A stretch of 64,000 bases of DNA, taken from NCBI GenBank assembly GCA_964478075.1, contig CAYZGO010000018.1, forward strand, positions 1 to 64,000. Direction: 5' to 3'. This document shows positions 8,769 through 16,110 of this stretch, piece by piece; the stretch's first letter is position 1; every line of letters begins with the position of its first letter. The position numbers and the translations under genes were made by a program. The notes below the pieces were generated by a model that was not told the origin of the DNA, did no database searches, and worked only from the letters and a program-made list of their open reading frames with translations. This DNA comes from DAOUEX01 sp034430235. Its GTDB lineage: Bacteria; Chloroflexota; Anaerolineae; UBA2200.

Positions 8769-8771
8769 ACT

Positions 8772-8963
8772 TCAGCGACTGTCCGACCTCCCCGTCAACA
8801 CTTCGAACACCAGGTAAATGGCTACAGCCAACCCCAGAAAGAGCACGAGCAACTGCCAAAAGGGTATATGCACAAAGATCACAATGCGGATTTCCCGCCA
8901 GATGAGCACAAAAGCAAAGAAAAAGGCCAGTCCCCAGAGCAGACGCTTGGTCAACCTACGCAT
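8772..8963 (-). CDS. Small membrane protein, 63 aa
   Basis: The start is set at ATG 8963, preceded by CAGGAGA at a spacing of nine; a longer reading frame from 9134 would run into the UbiD gene and lacks support. The protein is basic at the N-terminus (MRRLTKRLLW) and has two predicted membrane helices (LLWGLAFFFAFVLIW and PFWQLLVLFLGLAVAIYLVF). No family is recognised. It sits between the UbiD and aconitase X genes with tight spacing, so it belongs to the mevalonate operon. A role in anchoring the pathway is possible but unproven. Confidence 0.6.
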   Translation of the reverse strand: MRRLTKRLLWGLAFFFAFVLIWREIRIVIFVHIPFWQLLVLFLGLAVAIYLVFEVLTGRSDSR

Positions 8964-9000
8964 GTCTATTCGTCTCCTGAAAGTATTTGCCCAAGTACCT

Positions 9001-10317
9001 CTACGCTGCCTTATACCTGACCTTGTGAAACGCGGCTCGCTCCTGCTCCGTGCGCAGAGCGCCAGAGGGTTTGCGCCAGGGGATTGTGGCATCGAGCCCC
9101 ATCTTGGCTGTGCGCGACTTAACGCCAGGAACATGCAGCGCCGAAGGATCGAGCGAGCTGCCAGGCTGGTCAGGCAGCACTACCACATCACACTCTGCTT
9201 GAAAACGCGTGGCCATGGCCCATTCCAGTTCAGCCGGATCGTAGATGTTGATGTCCTCGTCCACGATGAGCACATGCTTGAGAGAAGCATGGCCCCGAAA
9301 GGCTGCTTCGATAGCTCGCCTGCCATCGTCTGGATTGCGCTTGCGAATCTGCACTACGGCATGCAGCCACGAGGCGCCACCTGGCGTGAGCAGCACGTTG
9401 ACGCAATCGCAGACCTTGTTCACCTCTTCGTAAATACTCGGCTCACGAGGCATGCCCATGAGCAATTTGTGCTCCAACCCTCCCGGCAGCAGAGCCTGGT
9501 AGATCGCATCACGCCGATGGGTGATGCACTTGATTTCAACTACTGGCTGACAGCGCACGATGTCCATCGTCTCAGTCAGATCCAGGAAGGGGCCTTCGTC
9601 CACCAATTGCCGGGTGATACGGCCTTCCAACACAATCTCGGCCTCGGCAGGTACTTCCAGCGCCACAGTGCAGCACTTAACCAGGGGAGTTGGCAGCAGC
9701 GCGTTAGCAATGCAGAGCTCGTCCACGCCTGGCGGTGGGCTCATGGCGGCCGCGAGCAATACGCCCAGCGAATTGCCAATGCAGATGGCGATCTCGAGTT
9801 CTCCCCCGGCTTTCTGCACGGCCGTGTGTGTACCACGTCCCTCTATGAGCCGTGCTGCAAAATGCGTCTCATCAAGCCGCATCAGCCGATGGAAGCACGT
9901 GTTGCGGCCTAACTCGGGATCCTTCACAATGGCGACTCCTGCTGTCACGTAGGGGCCGCCGTCGCCAGGCAAATGCGTTAGGATAGGCAGCTTGTATAGA
10001 TCCACGCTCTTCTCCACAACTTCCTGGCAAGGTGCAGCGGCGACCATCTGCGGCGGGACAGGATTGCGCAGCGCTTCAGCCAGCGTAACAAGCAGCCCCT
10101 CTCTGGGCACATCCAGGCCGAGCGCGACGAGCTCTCGGCTCGAGCAGATGCCCGCGGCCACAGTGTGATCTGAGCCCTTAGCGCAGCGAAAAAGCACTGG
10201 TCGCTCGCCAAGTTGGTGGATCAGCGCAGCCATCTCCAGGTGAGGATCAACCTCCTGGGAGATTGTCAACAACTGCCCTGTGCTCCTCGTCTTTTCCAGA
10301 AACTCGCGAAAGCTCAA
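9001..10317 (-). CDS. UbiD-family decarboxylase (probable anhydromevalonate phosphate decarboxylase)
   Basis: A 438-aa UbiD-family decarboxylase that should use prenylated FMN. The catalytic Glu pair is visible in LEGRITRQLVDEGPFLDLTE (E231 and E241), with an Arg in NTCFHRLMR (139-147). It is shorter than ubiquinone-type UbiD, about 490 aa, and matches the size of archaeal homologues. The neighbours (aconitase X subunits, IPK) indicate decarboxylation of trans-anhydromevalonate 5-phosphate to isopentenyl phosphate, as described for Aeropyrum. The ATG overlaps the stop of the RNase Z gene by 4 bp (ATGA). A UbiX flavin prenyltransferase would be needed and is not in the window. Confidence 0.85.
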   Translation of the reverse strand: MSFREFLEKTRSTGQLLTISQEVDPHLEMAALIHQLGERPVLFRCAKGSDHTVAAGICSSRELVALGLDVPREGLLVTLAEALRNPVPPQMVAAAPCQEVVEKSVDLYKLPILTHLPGDGGPYVTAGVAIVKDPELGRNTCFHRLMRLDETHFAARLIEGRGTHTAVQKAGGELEIAICIGNSLGVLLAAAMSPPPGVDELCIANALLPTPLVKCCTVALEVPAEAEIVLEGRITRQLVDEGPFLDLTETMDIVRCQPVVEIKCITHRRDAIYQALLPGGLEHKLLMGMPREPSIYEEVNKVCDCVNVLLTPGGASWLHAVVQIRKRNPDDGRRAIEAAFRGHASLKHVLIVDEDINIYDPAELEWAMATRFQAECDVVVLPDQPGSSLDPSALHVPGVKSRTAKMGLDATIPWRKPSGALRTEQERAAFHKVRYKAA

Positions 10318-11273
10318 GTCTGCTGTCCTTTATCCGGCGAAGGTTCTGCTTCCAGAGTGACCGCCCTGGTGATGCGGAAACGATCAAAGTCCCTGGCCAC
10401 TACTGTATCCGTGAAGATGGGGCAGGCTTCGGCCAGGATCTGACTGGCCGAATATCGCCGCGAAATGTGCGTCAGGCACAACCTCCCAACCCCAGCCTGG
10501 TAGGCCAAGGTGGCTGCCTGGGAAGCCGTGAGATGGCCAAAACGCACCGCCATATCTGCCTCCACGTCCAGGTAAGTCGCTTCGATTACCAGGGCATCGG
10601 CACCCGCCACGTATTCGATCAGGCCCTCGATCTGTGCAGCGTCTCCCACCCAGGCCAGTTTCGCTCCAGGGATCAAGCGGCCCAGGACTTGATCGGGGTT
10701 TATCACCGTGCCGTCTGCCAGCGTGATTGACTGACCCTGCACCAGCAGCTTGCGCTCCGGGCCAGCCGGCACGCCCAGTCGCTCTGCCGTCCCGGACAGA
10801 AAAGGGCGTCGGCTTTCTTCCTCAAATAGGAAGCCAAAACACCCTGGTCCCCGATGCACCACGGGAAAAGCAGTTATCGTCAGCCCGCGCCGCTGCCAGA
10901 TAACTCCAGGTTGAATCTCGTGATAGTCAATCCTCAGTTGCACCTCGCCGCCCCGCAAGACCACATTCATCAAGTCACGGACACGCTCCAGGGCCCAACC
11001 GCCACCATATATACTTAGATGGCTCGTTGCTTCCCACCGCGCAAAGGTGGACACGAGACCCCCCAGACCCAGCATGTGATCGAGATGGCCGTGCGTCAGC
11101 AAGACCTTGTTCAGCCGCTTGAAGCCAAGGCCACTTCTCAGTATCTGGCGCTGAGTTCCCTCGCCGCAATCCACGAGGAAGCGTTGATCCTTGTGCATGA
11201 CCATTGCCGCCGAAAGACCGCGCTCTATGGACGGTGCGGATGCAGACGTGCCAAGGAAAACGAATTCGAACAT
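10314..11273 (-). CDS. rnz: Ribonuclease Z
   Basis: A 319-aa metallo-beta-lactamase-fold tRNA 3'-processing endonuclease. The zinc-binding THGHLDHMLGLGG lies at about residues 60-72, and the N-terminus FEFVFLGTSASAPSIERGLSA carries the substrate-loop pattern of short-form RNase Z. Further ligands are in FPVVHRGPGCFGF, WVGDAAQ and EATYLD. It cuts pre-tRNA downstream of the discriminator base. It is embedded in the mevalonate operon, 5 bp after the 489-aa gene and overlapping the UbiD gene by 4 bp. The proteins have no obvious functional link, so the arrangement is probably just operon packing. Confidence 0.9.
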   Translation of the reverse strand: MFEFVFLGTSASAPSIERGLSAAMVMHKDQRFLVDCGEGTQRQILRSGLGFKRLNKVLLTHGHLDHMLGLGGLVSTFARWEATSHLSIYGGGWALERVRDLMNVVLRGGEVQLRIDYHEIQPGVIWQRRGLTITAFPVVHRGPGCFGFLFEEESRRPFLSGTAERLGVPAGPERKLLVQGQSITLADGTVINPDQVLGRLIPGAKLAWVGDAAQIEGLIEYVAGADALVIEATYLDVEADMAVRFGHLTASQAATLAYQAGVGRLCLTHISRRYSASQILAEACPIFTDTVVARDFDRFRITRAVTLEAEPSPDKGQQT

Positions 11274-11278
11274 GCAGA

Positions 11279-12748
11279 TTACTCCCTAGATGATGATGCG
11301 GACCTGGCCCTCTCATTCGCTGCCGCGTGCTCGCTTTGCAGTTCGTCCAGTGAAAGGCAGGCGTGCACCGGAGCGGGATGCTTGTCACACCAGTCCTTCA
11401 CTGCAGGCGTGAAGCGGAAAAGGGCAGCCAAGTCTGCTGGATAATGACGCGGGTTGACGCCCAACAGATGGACGTCAAAGCCTGAAAACGCTCCCATCCA
11501 GGCATCCATTTCAACCGTGTCGAACGACCCGGCAAAGTTGGGCACTGGAGCGAAGAGCACTGGCTGCCCCTTCGGCAACTCAGCAGTCATGCGCTTCAGG
11601 AAAGCCAGGCTGTCCGTGCAGTTGAAAGGCAGCCACAAGGGCAGCAAGCTGCTGAGCCTGGCGCCTACCGGATTGACCTGCGTGAAGCAATCAATGAACG
11701 TCCCCTGTGGCTCACGGCCTTCCTTGCGCTGCACTGCCAGGTGGGCGTGAAAGGCCAGAGTGCTGTAGTATTCTGGGCTATCACCGCTCAAGGACAGAAA
11801 CCCATAGCCATTCTTGCGCGCAAAAGACTGACAGGCCAGGCGAAACTCTGGCAAAGTACCCCACTCAGATTCTGGCTGTATCTCCAAAGGCAAGTCAAGG
11901 CTCCAGCCCCGTCGAGCCAGCCCCGTTGAGCGGTCGCCCGCAGGGCAACGGCCACCGACGAAGGGCGAGCCCTCCTGGCGTTGCATGGCCTCGATCTCAG
12001 GGCGGCCGGCCAGGAATTCCTCGTCGCTGACGCCACCCAGCCCGCCCACCTGAAACGTGTGCCGTTCTCCGACCCGATACTGCCGCCACGGATAGCGGCA
12101 ATCTATGAAAATGATGGCCCCACCTGGCTTAAGCCAGCGGCGAATCGCCTCCCGGTAGGCCTGTGGAAGGTCGAGCAGCTTGTACCGTATGTGATTGACC
12201 CAGCGCACCAGAAACCGGTCGTGCAGGGGATCGTAATGGTTGATAATCGCCAGATCGGGATTGCGCGCCAGGATGCGCTTGGCCAACGCTTCGCCATGAG
12301 CTTGGTAGGTTTCGATGTCGTCTGGGTGTTTGTGGTCTCTGAAACTGGTCAGAAAGTGCTGCGACAAGAAGGGCACCTGTAACGCCGTAGCCAGGTGCGC
12401 CACTCCGCCGTTCGGCGCACCGAGGATCAGTGCTTCATACGGCCCTTCCACTCCATGGTAGAAGCCAAGAGCATGGCGCACCAGGTGCGCCGTCGTGATG
12501 TGATCGGCTACCTCGGGTGCTGTACCCGTCATGCTGAGCGCACGATTCACGACCCAGGTATTGAAGCCAGGCCCCAGGCGGGAAAGCAGCGGTGCAAGAC
12601 GTTGCACCCATGGGCCAAAGTCATGCGGCTGCAGAAACTCGCCGCGCAGCGCCGCCGCCACTGAGCGCATGCAGACAGAGGAGGAATCAGTTGCCTCGAG
12701 AAGCACCGCTCCACCCATACTTGGGCCCCCGGTGCAGCTAGACAACAC
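11279..12748 (-). CDS. Uncharacterised protein, 489 aa
   Basis: The family was not recognised. The protein appears soluble, with no signal peptide or clear membrane helix. Conspicuous segments are HALGFYHGVEGPYEALILGA, VPFLSQHFLTSFRDH, AIINHYDPLHDRFLVRW, KPGGAIIFIDCRYPWRQYRV and LLPLWLPFNCTDSLAFL. The third and fourth recall a Rossmann-type layout but show no definite cofactor motif. The listed GTG start overlaps the MFS gene by 11 bp; the ATG at 12718 is an alternative. It is co-directional with and tightly linked to rnz and the mevalonate enzymes. A SAM-dependent or acyl-transfer enzyme is conceivable, but nothing proves it. Confidence 0.55.
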   Translation of the reverse strand: MLSSCTGGPSMGGAVLLEATDSSSVCMRSVAAALRGEFLQPHDFGPWVQRLAPLLSRLGPGFNTWVVNRALSMTGTAPEVADHITTAHLVRHALGFYHGVEGPYEALILGAPNGGVAHLATALQVPFLSQHFLTSFRDHKHPDDIETYQAHGEALAKRILARNPDLAIINHYDPLHDRFLVRWVNHIRYKLLDLPQAYREAIRRWLKPGGAIIFIDCRYPWRQYRVGERHTFQVGGLGGVSDEEFLAGRPEIEAMQRQEGSPFVGGRCPAGDRSTGLARRGWSLDLPLEIQPESEWGTLPEFRLACQSFARKNGYGFLSLSGDSPEYYSTLAFHAHLAVQRKEGREPQGTFIDCFTQVNPVGARLSSLLPLWLPFNCTDSLAFLKRMTAELPKGQPVLFAPVPNFAGSFDTVEMDAWMGAFSGFDVHLLGVNPRHYPADLAALFRFTPAVKDWCDKHPAPVHACLSLDELQSEHAAANERARSASSSRE

Positions 12749-14069
12749 CTTTTTCAGCGTGTAGTTTAGCTACCCGCTCCCTGACCTCTGCCAGCCTTGC
12801 ACCGTGCAGCGGATACACCCACGCCACCACGAAGGAAACGGCCAGTGCCATTATAGGCACCAGCGTAACCAGTAGACGCATGCCAAACAGTGCCGTAGCT
12901 GGCTGCTCGCTCAGGTACGCGTTGTAGCCGCTGAGCTGCAAGGTCGTAGAGAGCAGGATGGCTTTGAGGGCAATCCCCAGGCGAATCACAAAGCCGTTCA
13001 TACCAAAATACATGCCTTCGCGCCGCCGGCCGGTGGTCAACTCGTCCTCGTCCACGACGTCGGCGATCAGCAGGTCAGTCAGCATCATCATAGCTGCCAG
13101 CCCCGCACCCGCAGCAGCCATGGACAGCAGCCCGCTGACAAAGTTGCTGGCCACCAGAAAAGGCAGCAGCCCCACCGCAAACACCACCAGGCCAAGCAGA
13201 AGTGTCGTGCGCGCCCCATACTTCTGCGTGGCTTTGGTCCACACGTAGAGCATGGGCACGGCGACAACGAATGCCGTTCCTAACAACGCGGACGTCTCCA
13301 CATCACCAACTCGCAGCACGTACTTGGCGTAAAAGGGAATGCTGGCTGTGAGCATCTCAAATACAAGTTGGATGAAGAGATTGATCACCAGGAACAGCAA
13401 GAAAGTGCGGTTCTTGAACGTGGCGGCCAAGGCTTGCTTCAGGCTCAGCGCCGGCTCCTGGCTGAACTCCTTCTTCTCACGGCTGCCCGTCAGCGAAATG
13501 AGCAGCGACGATCCAGTGATGATGCCAAAGATCACTGCCGTCCAGCCCCAGCCAATTGAACTGTACAGCAAGGGCGGAGCGGCGACGCCCAGCAGCAGCC
13601 CAATCACCGAGAAGACCTGCCGCCAGCCCGAAACCTCTGCCCGCTGCTTGAGATCAGGGTACATTTCAGGGAAAAGCGCCGTCCAGTTCAGCACTACAAA
13701 GGTCCACAGCGTGTCGAAGAGGAGGATGACGAGCAGGAAAAAGGCGAACAATAGCGTCATCTGCCCCACGTCCACCCTGAAAGGCGGTACCCAGATGAGA
13801 ATAAAACACAACACCAGGGGAACGGTCAGGAACATGATGTATGGAATACGGCGTCCCCAGCGCGTGCGCGTGCGGTCCGAAATCTGGCCTGCCAGTGGAT
13901 CATTGATCGCATTCCAGATGGCATAGACAGTCATAGCGATGCCAAAAAGCGCCGGAGCTAGCTTGAGCGTGTCAATGTAGAAAATGGGAGCAAACGTGTT
14001 GAAGCACTGCATAGACAGGGCCGTGCCCAGCGACCCTACGCTGTAGGCGATCATGCGTCGCTTCCGCAT
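12738..14069 (-). CDS. MFS transporter, GPH (MelB-like) family
   Basis: A 443-aa, twelve-helix transporter. The N-terminal segment with AIWNAINDPLAGQISDRTRT, followed by RWGRRIPYI, is diagnostic of the glycoside-pentoside-hexuronide:cation symporter family (MFS_2). The loop after helix 8 and DLLIADVVDEDELTTGRRREG are also typical. It probably imports a sugar or related solute with a cation; the substrate cannot be read from sequence. It is the first gene of the operon leading into rnz and the mevalonate enzymes, with a GAGGAGG ribosome site. In Anaerolineae, members of this family are often annotated only as MFS transporters. Confidence 0.8.
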   Translation of the reverse strand: MRKRRMIAYSVGSLGTALSMQCFNTFAPIFYIDTLKLAPALFGIAMTVYAIWNAINDPLAGQISDRTRTRWGRRIPYIMFLTVPLVLCFILIWVPPFRVDVGQMTLLFAFFLLVILLFDTLWTFVVLNWTALFPEMYPDLKQRAEVSGWRQVFSVIGLLLGVAAPPLLYSSIGWGWTAVIFGIITGSSLLISLTGSREKKEFSQEPALSLKQALAATFKNRTFLLFLVINLFIQLVFEMLTASIPFYAKYVLRVGDVETSALLGTAFVVAVPMLYVWTKATQKYGARTTLLLGLVVFAVGLLPFLVASNFVSGLLSMAAAGAGLAAMMMLTDLLIADVVDEDELTTGRRREGMYFGMNGFVIRLGIALKAILLSTTLQLSGYNAYLSEQPATALFGMRLLVTLVPIMALAVSFVVAWVYPLHGARLAEVRERVAKLHAEKGVV

Positions 14070-14133
14070 TGTGCTTGACCTCCTCTGTGTACTATCCGTC
14101 AGTCAGTAGACATGGCTTGAAAACAGGAGCAAA

Positions 14134-14374
14134 CGTAGTAGCCACTTGAGTCGCCTCTTTCGATCAACAACGACTGAAGTCGTTACTACAAACCTTCGCC
14201 ACAGCGATTGTGATGCATCCGTAGTAGCGACTTGAGTCGCTTCTTCCGCGTCAGCAACGACTGAAGTCGTCACTCCAAACAGTCGCCACAGCGATTGTGA
14301 TTCATTCGTCGTAGCGACTTTACTCGGCTCTTGCGCGTGCACGACGACTCAAGTCGTTGCTACAGGCCTTCGAG
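14134..14374. repeat. Tandem REP-like elements (BIME-like), about three units
   Basis: Units of 86-87 bp start at 14134, 14220 and 14307. Each starts with a CGTAGTAGC-type sequence (CGTCGTAGC in the third) next to the palindrome GCGACTTGAGTCGC or a variant. A second palindrome of the type ACGACTGAAGTCGT lies in opposite orientation, and the conserved filler CGCCACAGCGATTGTGAT links the units. The GTAG tetranucleotide 5' of the hairpin is the layout recognised by REP-associated tyrosine transposases; such a gene lies at the right end of this window. Confidence 0.75.
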
Positions 14375-14391
14375 ACCAGCAGTAGCGTATG

Positions 14392-16110
14392 CTATTGCCC
14401 TTTTCTGATGAAGTGTCTCCACTCTCCGTGGGTTCCGTCGTCCGTCACGCCGTAGTAGGCATGTAGCTTACCGTCACTACCGCGCTGCACGAAATCATAG
14501 CGCTTGCGACCTGAGCGGCGATATGACTTCCACAGACCGATGTTCCCATGCCACGCAACCTTGTCCACCTGAACCGGCCGAGTCTCGTATTCGGTAATGG
14601 CATAGCGCCATAGACGACGGGCTGAGGAGCGGGTCACGTTTCGTACCACGTTGCCATTACGCAGGTCTTTGAGCGTGTAGTACTCTGTGCCTTCGCGATC
14701 AACCGTCTCTACAATCTCCACGCCAGTCCTGGGAGGTCTGACGGGCGGCTCTTCGCCGGTGGTCGTCGTGGCGGCGGCGGCTGCCTCCTGCAACACGCCC
14801 GGCGCACCCAGGGCCCGCCGGACCAATTGCACGACCTCGTCACGCATGGCGCGGCTCGTCTCGGACTCCTGCCGCACATAGATCTCAATCCCTTCCAGAG
14901 CATATGGTGGCTTGTCGCCTTTGGGCACCGTCACGCGGAGGACATTCTTGCCCCTCGTCTTCAACACGTCTATGTCTGCTTCAATCGGCGGAGTGAGGGC
15001 ACGACGTATCTCAGCAACCAGCGTGCGACTCGCTTCCTTGGGACGACTAACACCTGCGAGCGGGGCCTTTGGCTTCGAGCCTACACCCACGTAGACTGTG
15101 CCTCCATTTGTATTGGCAAAGGCCGCGACGTCACGGAGTATGGCGCGTAGATGTCCGCCCTTGCGCGCCATGCTGTCGTGGAAGGATTGCACGATGCTGC
15201 GGCCTGCCTCCTGAGCCACCTGCACGTAATCGAAGGACGGCTGGGCTGGCCGATAGGGCCGTGTGCGAGTAAAGTCATTGCTGAGGAAGACCTTCTTCAG
15301 CGCCTCAAAGCTTACCTCGGGCAACAGAACCTCCGTCACCCGATCACCAATGCCGAGCTCACGCTCGTCTTTCGGATGGCGATCCAGGCGGTGGGCATCG
15401 GAACTCTGTATGCAATGCATACGGCGTGGGTATTCAGGCTTAGACCCATCATAGAAAGAGGCCGTCGTGTGCCGCCCCGGCCGCTCCAAATCCGTAACTT
15501 CCAGAGCATACAAATGGGGATCTTGGGTGTAGGCAATTTTGGTCTGGCCACCGAAATCGTAGCCGCGCATGGCCACACCATGGGTCGAATTGGCATGTGC
15601 GGCAATCACCAATCCGCCCGCTTCGGCGATGATACGATAGGCTGTCAGTACATCTACCGTTGCCCCGACCTCGCCGGAACCGAGGTCCAGTTTGTCAGGC
15701 GGGACCCTCAGATCGAGCAGGATGTGCTCCAAGTCCCGGACCGAAGTCTCCGGAGGGAAAATGCCCAAGATGTGAAAGCCCAAGGTAGCCGTGAACTCGA
15801 ATCCTGGTAAAATCAATATCTTGCGTCCCAAGCGCTCGTACTCTTCCAATTCACGCTTCTCCTCGTTGTGCAGGCGCTTAAGACGCTCCAAGAGCTGGAG
15901 TTCCTGAATCCTGGCCCTCAAAGTTGCAACGCCGGCCACGGTGTTGTGGTCCGCAATGGCAAGGATGTCCAGGCCTTGCTCCTCCGCCTTCTGCAGAATC
16001 TGCCGGTAAGTCACCTTTGGTTGTTGATAGTCAAACGAAGCTGGCGTATGGATATGCAGGTCCATACGTCGCCAAGTCATCTGCTGCTTTGCTTTTCTAC
16101 TGTTTGACAC
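14392..16110 (-). CDS. PHP-domain phosphoesterase fused to AlbA_2 (Schlafen-like) domain
   Basis: A 572-aa protein with an N-terminal PHP domain, the metal-dependent phosphoesterase fold: MDLHIHTPASFDY at 16-28, then IADHNTV, IAAHANS and SSDAHRLD. An AlbA_2 domain follows from about residue 310 to 430 (LRDVAAFANTNGGTVYVGVG). The C-terminal part (VRPPRTGVEIVETVDREGTE onward) is not assigned. AlbA_2 domains bind nucleic acids or occur in Schlafen-like regulators. The listed GTG start overlaps the lon stop by 14 bp; the ATG at 16080 is another option. Translation coupling with lon is likely. The biological role is unknown. Confidence 0.75.
   Translation of the reverse strand: MSNSRKAKQQMTWRRMDLHIHTPASFDYQQPKVTYRQILQKAEEQGLDILAIADHNTVAGVATLRARIQELQLLERLKRLHNEEKRELEEYERLGRKILILPGFEFTATLGFHILGIFPPETSVRDLEHILLDLRVPPDKLDLGSGEVGATVDVLTAYRIIAEAGGLVIAAHANSTHGVAMRGYDFGGQTKIAYTQDPHLYALEVTDLERPGRHTTASFYDGSKPEYPRRMHCIQSSDAHRLDRHPKDERELGIGDRVTEVLLPEVSFEALKKVFLSNDFTRTRPYRPAQPSFDYVQVAQEAGRSIVQSFHDSMARKGGHLRAILRDVAAFANTNGGTVYVGVGSKPKAPLAGVSRPKEASRTLVAEIRRALTPPIEADIDVLKTRGKNVLRVTVPKGDKPPYALEGIEIYVRQESETSRAMRDEVVQLVRRALGAPGVLQEAAAAATTTTGEEPPVRPPRTGVEIVETVDREGTEYYTLKDLRNGNVVRNVTRSSARRLWRYAITEYETRPVQVDKVAWHGNIGLWKSYRRSGRKRYDFVQRGSDGKLHAYYGVTDDGTHGEWRHFIRKGQ

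Noticed and set aside
9001..10317. Ubiquinone or menaquinone UbiD
   Set aside because: The protein is shorter than quinone-pathway UbiD and no quinone genes are near; the operon context is isoprenoid.
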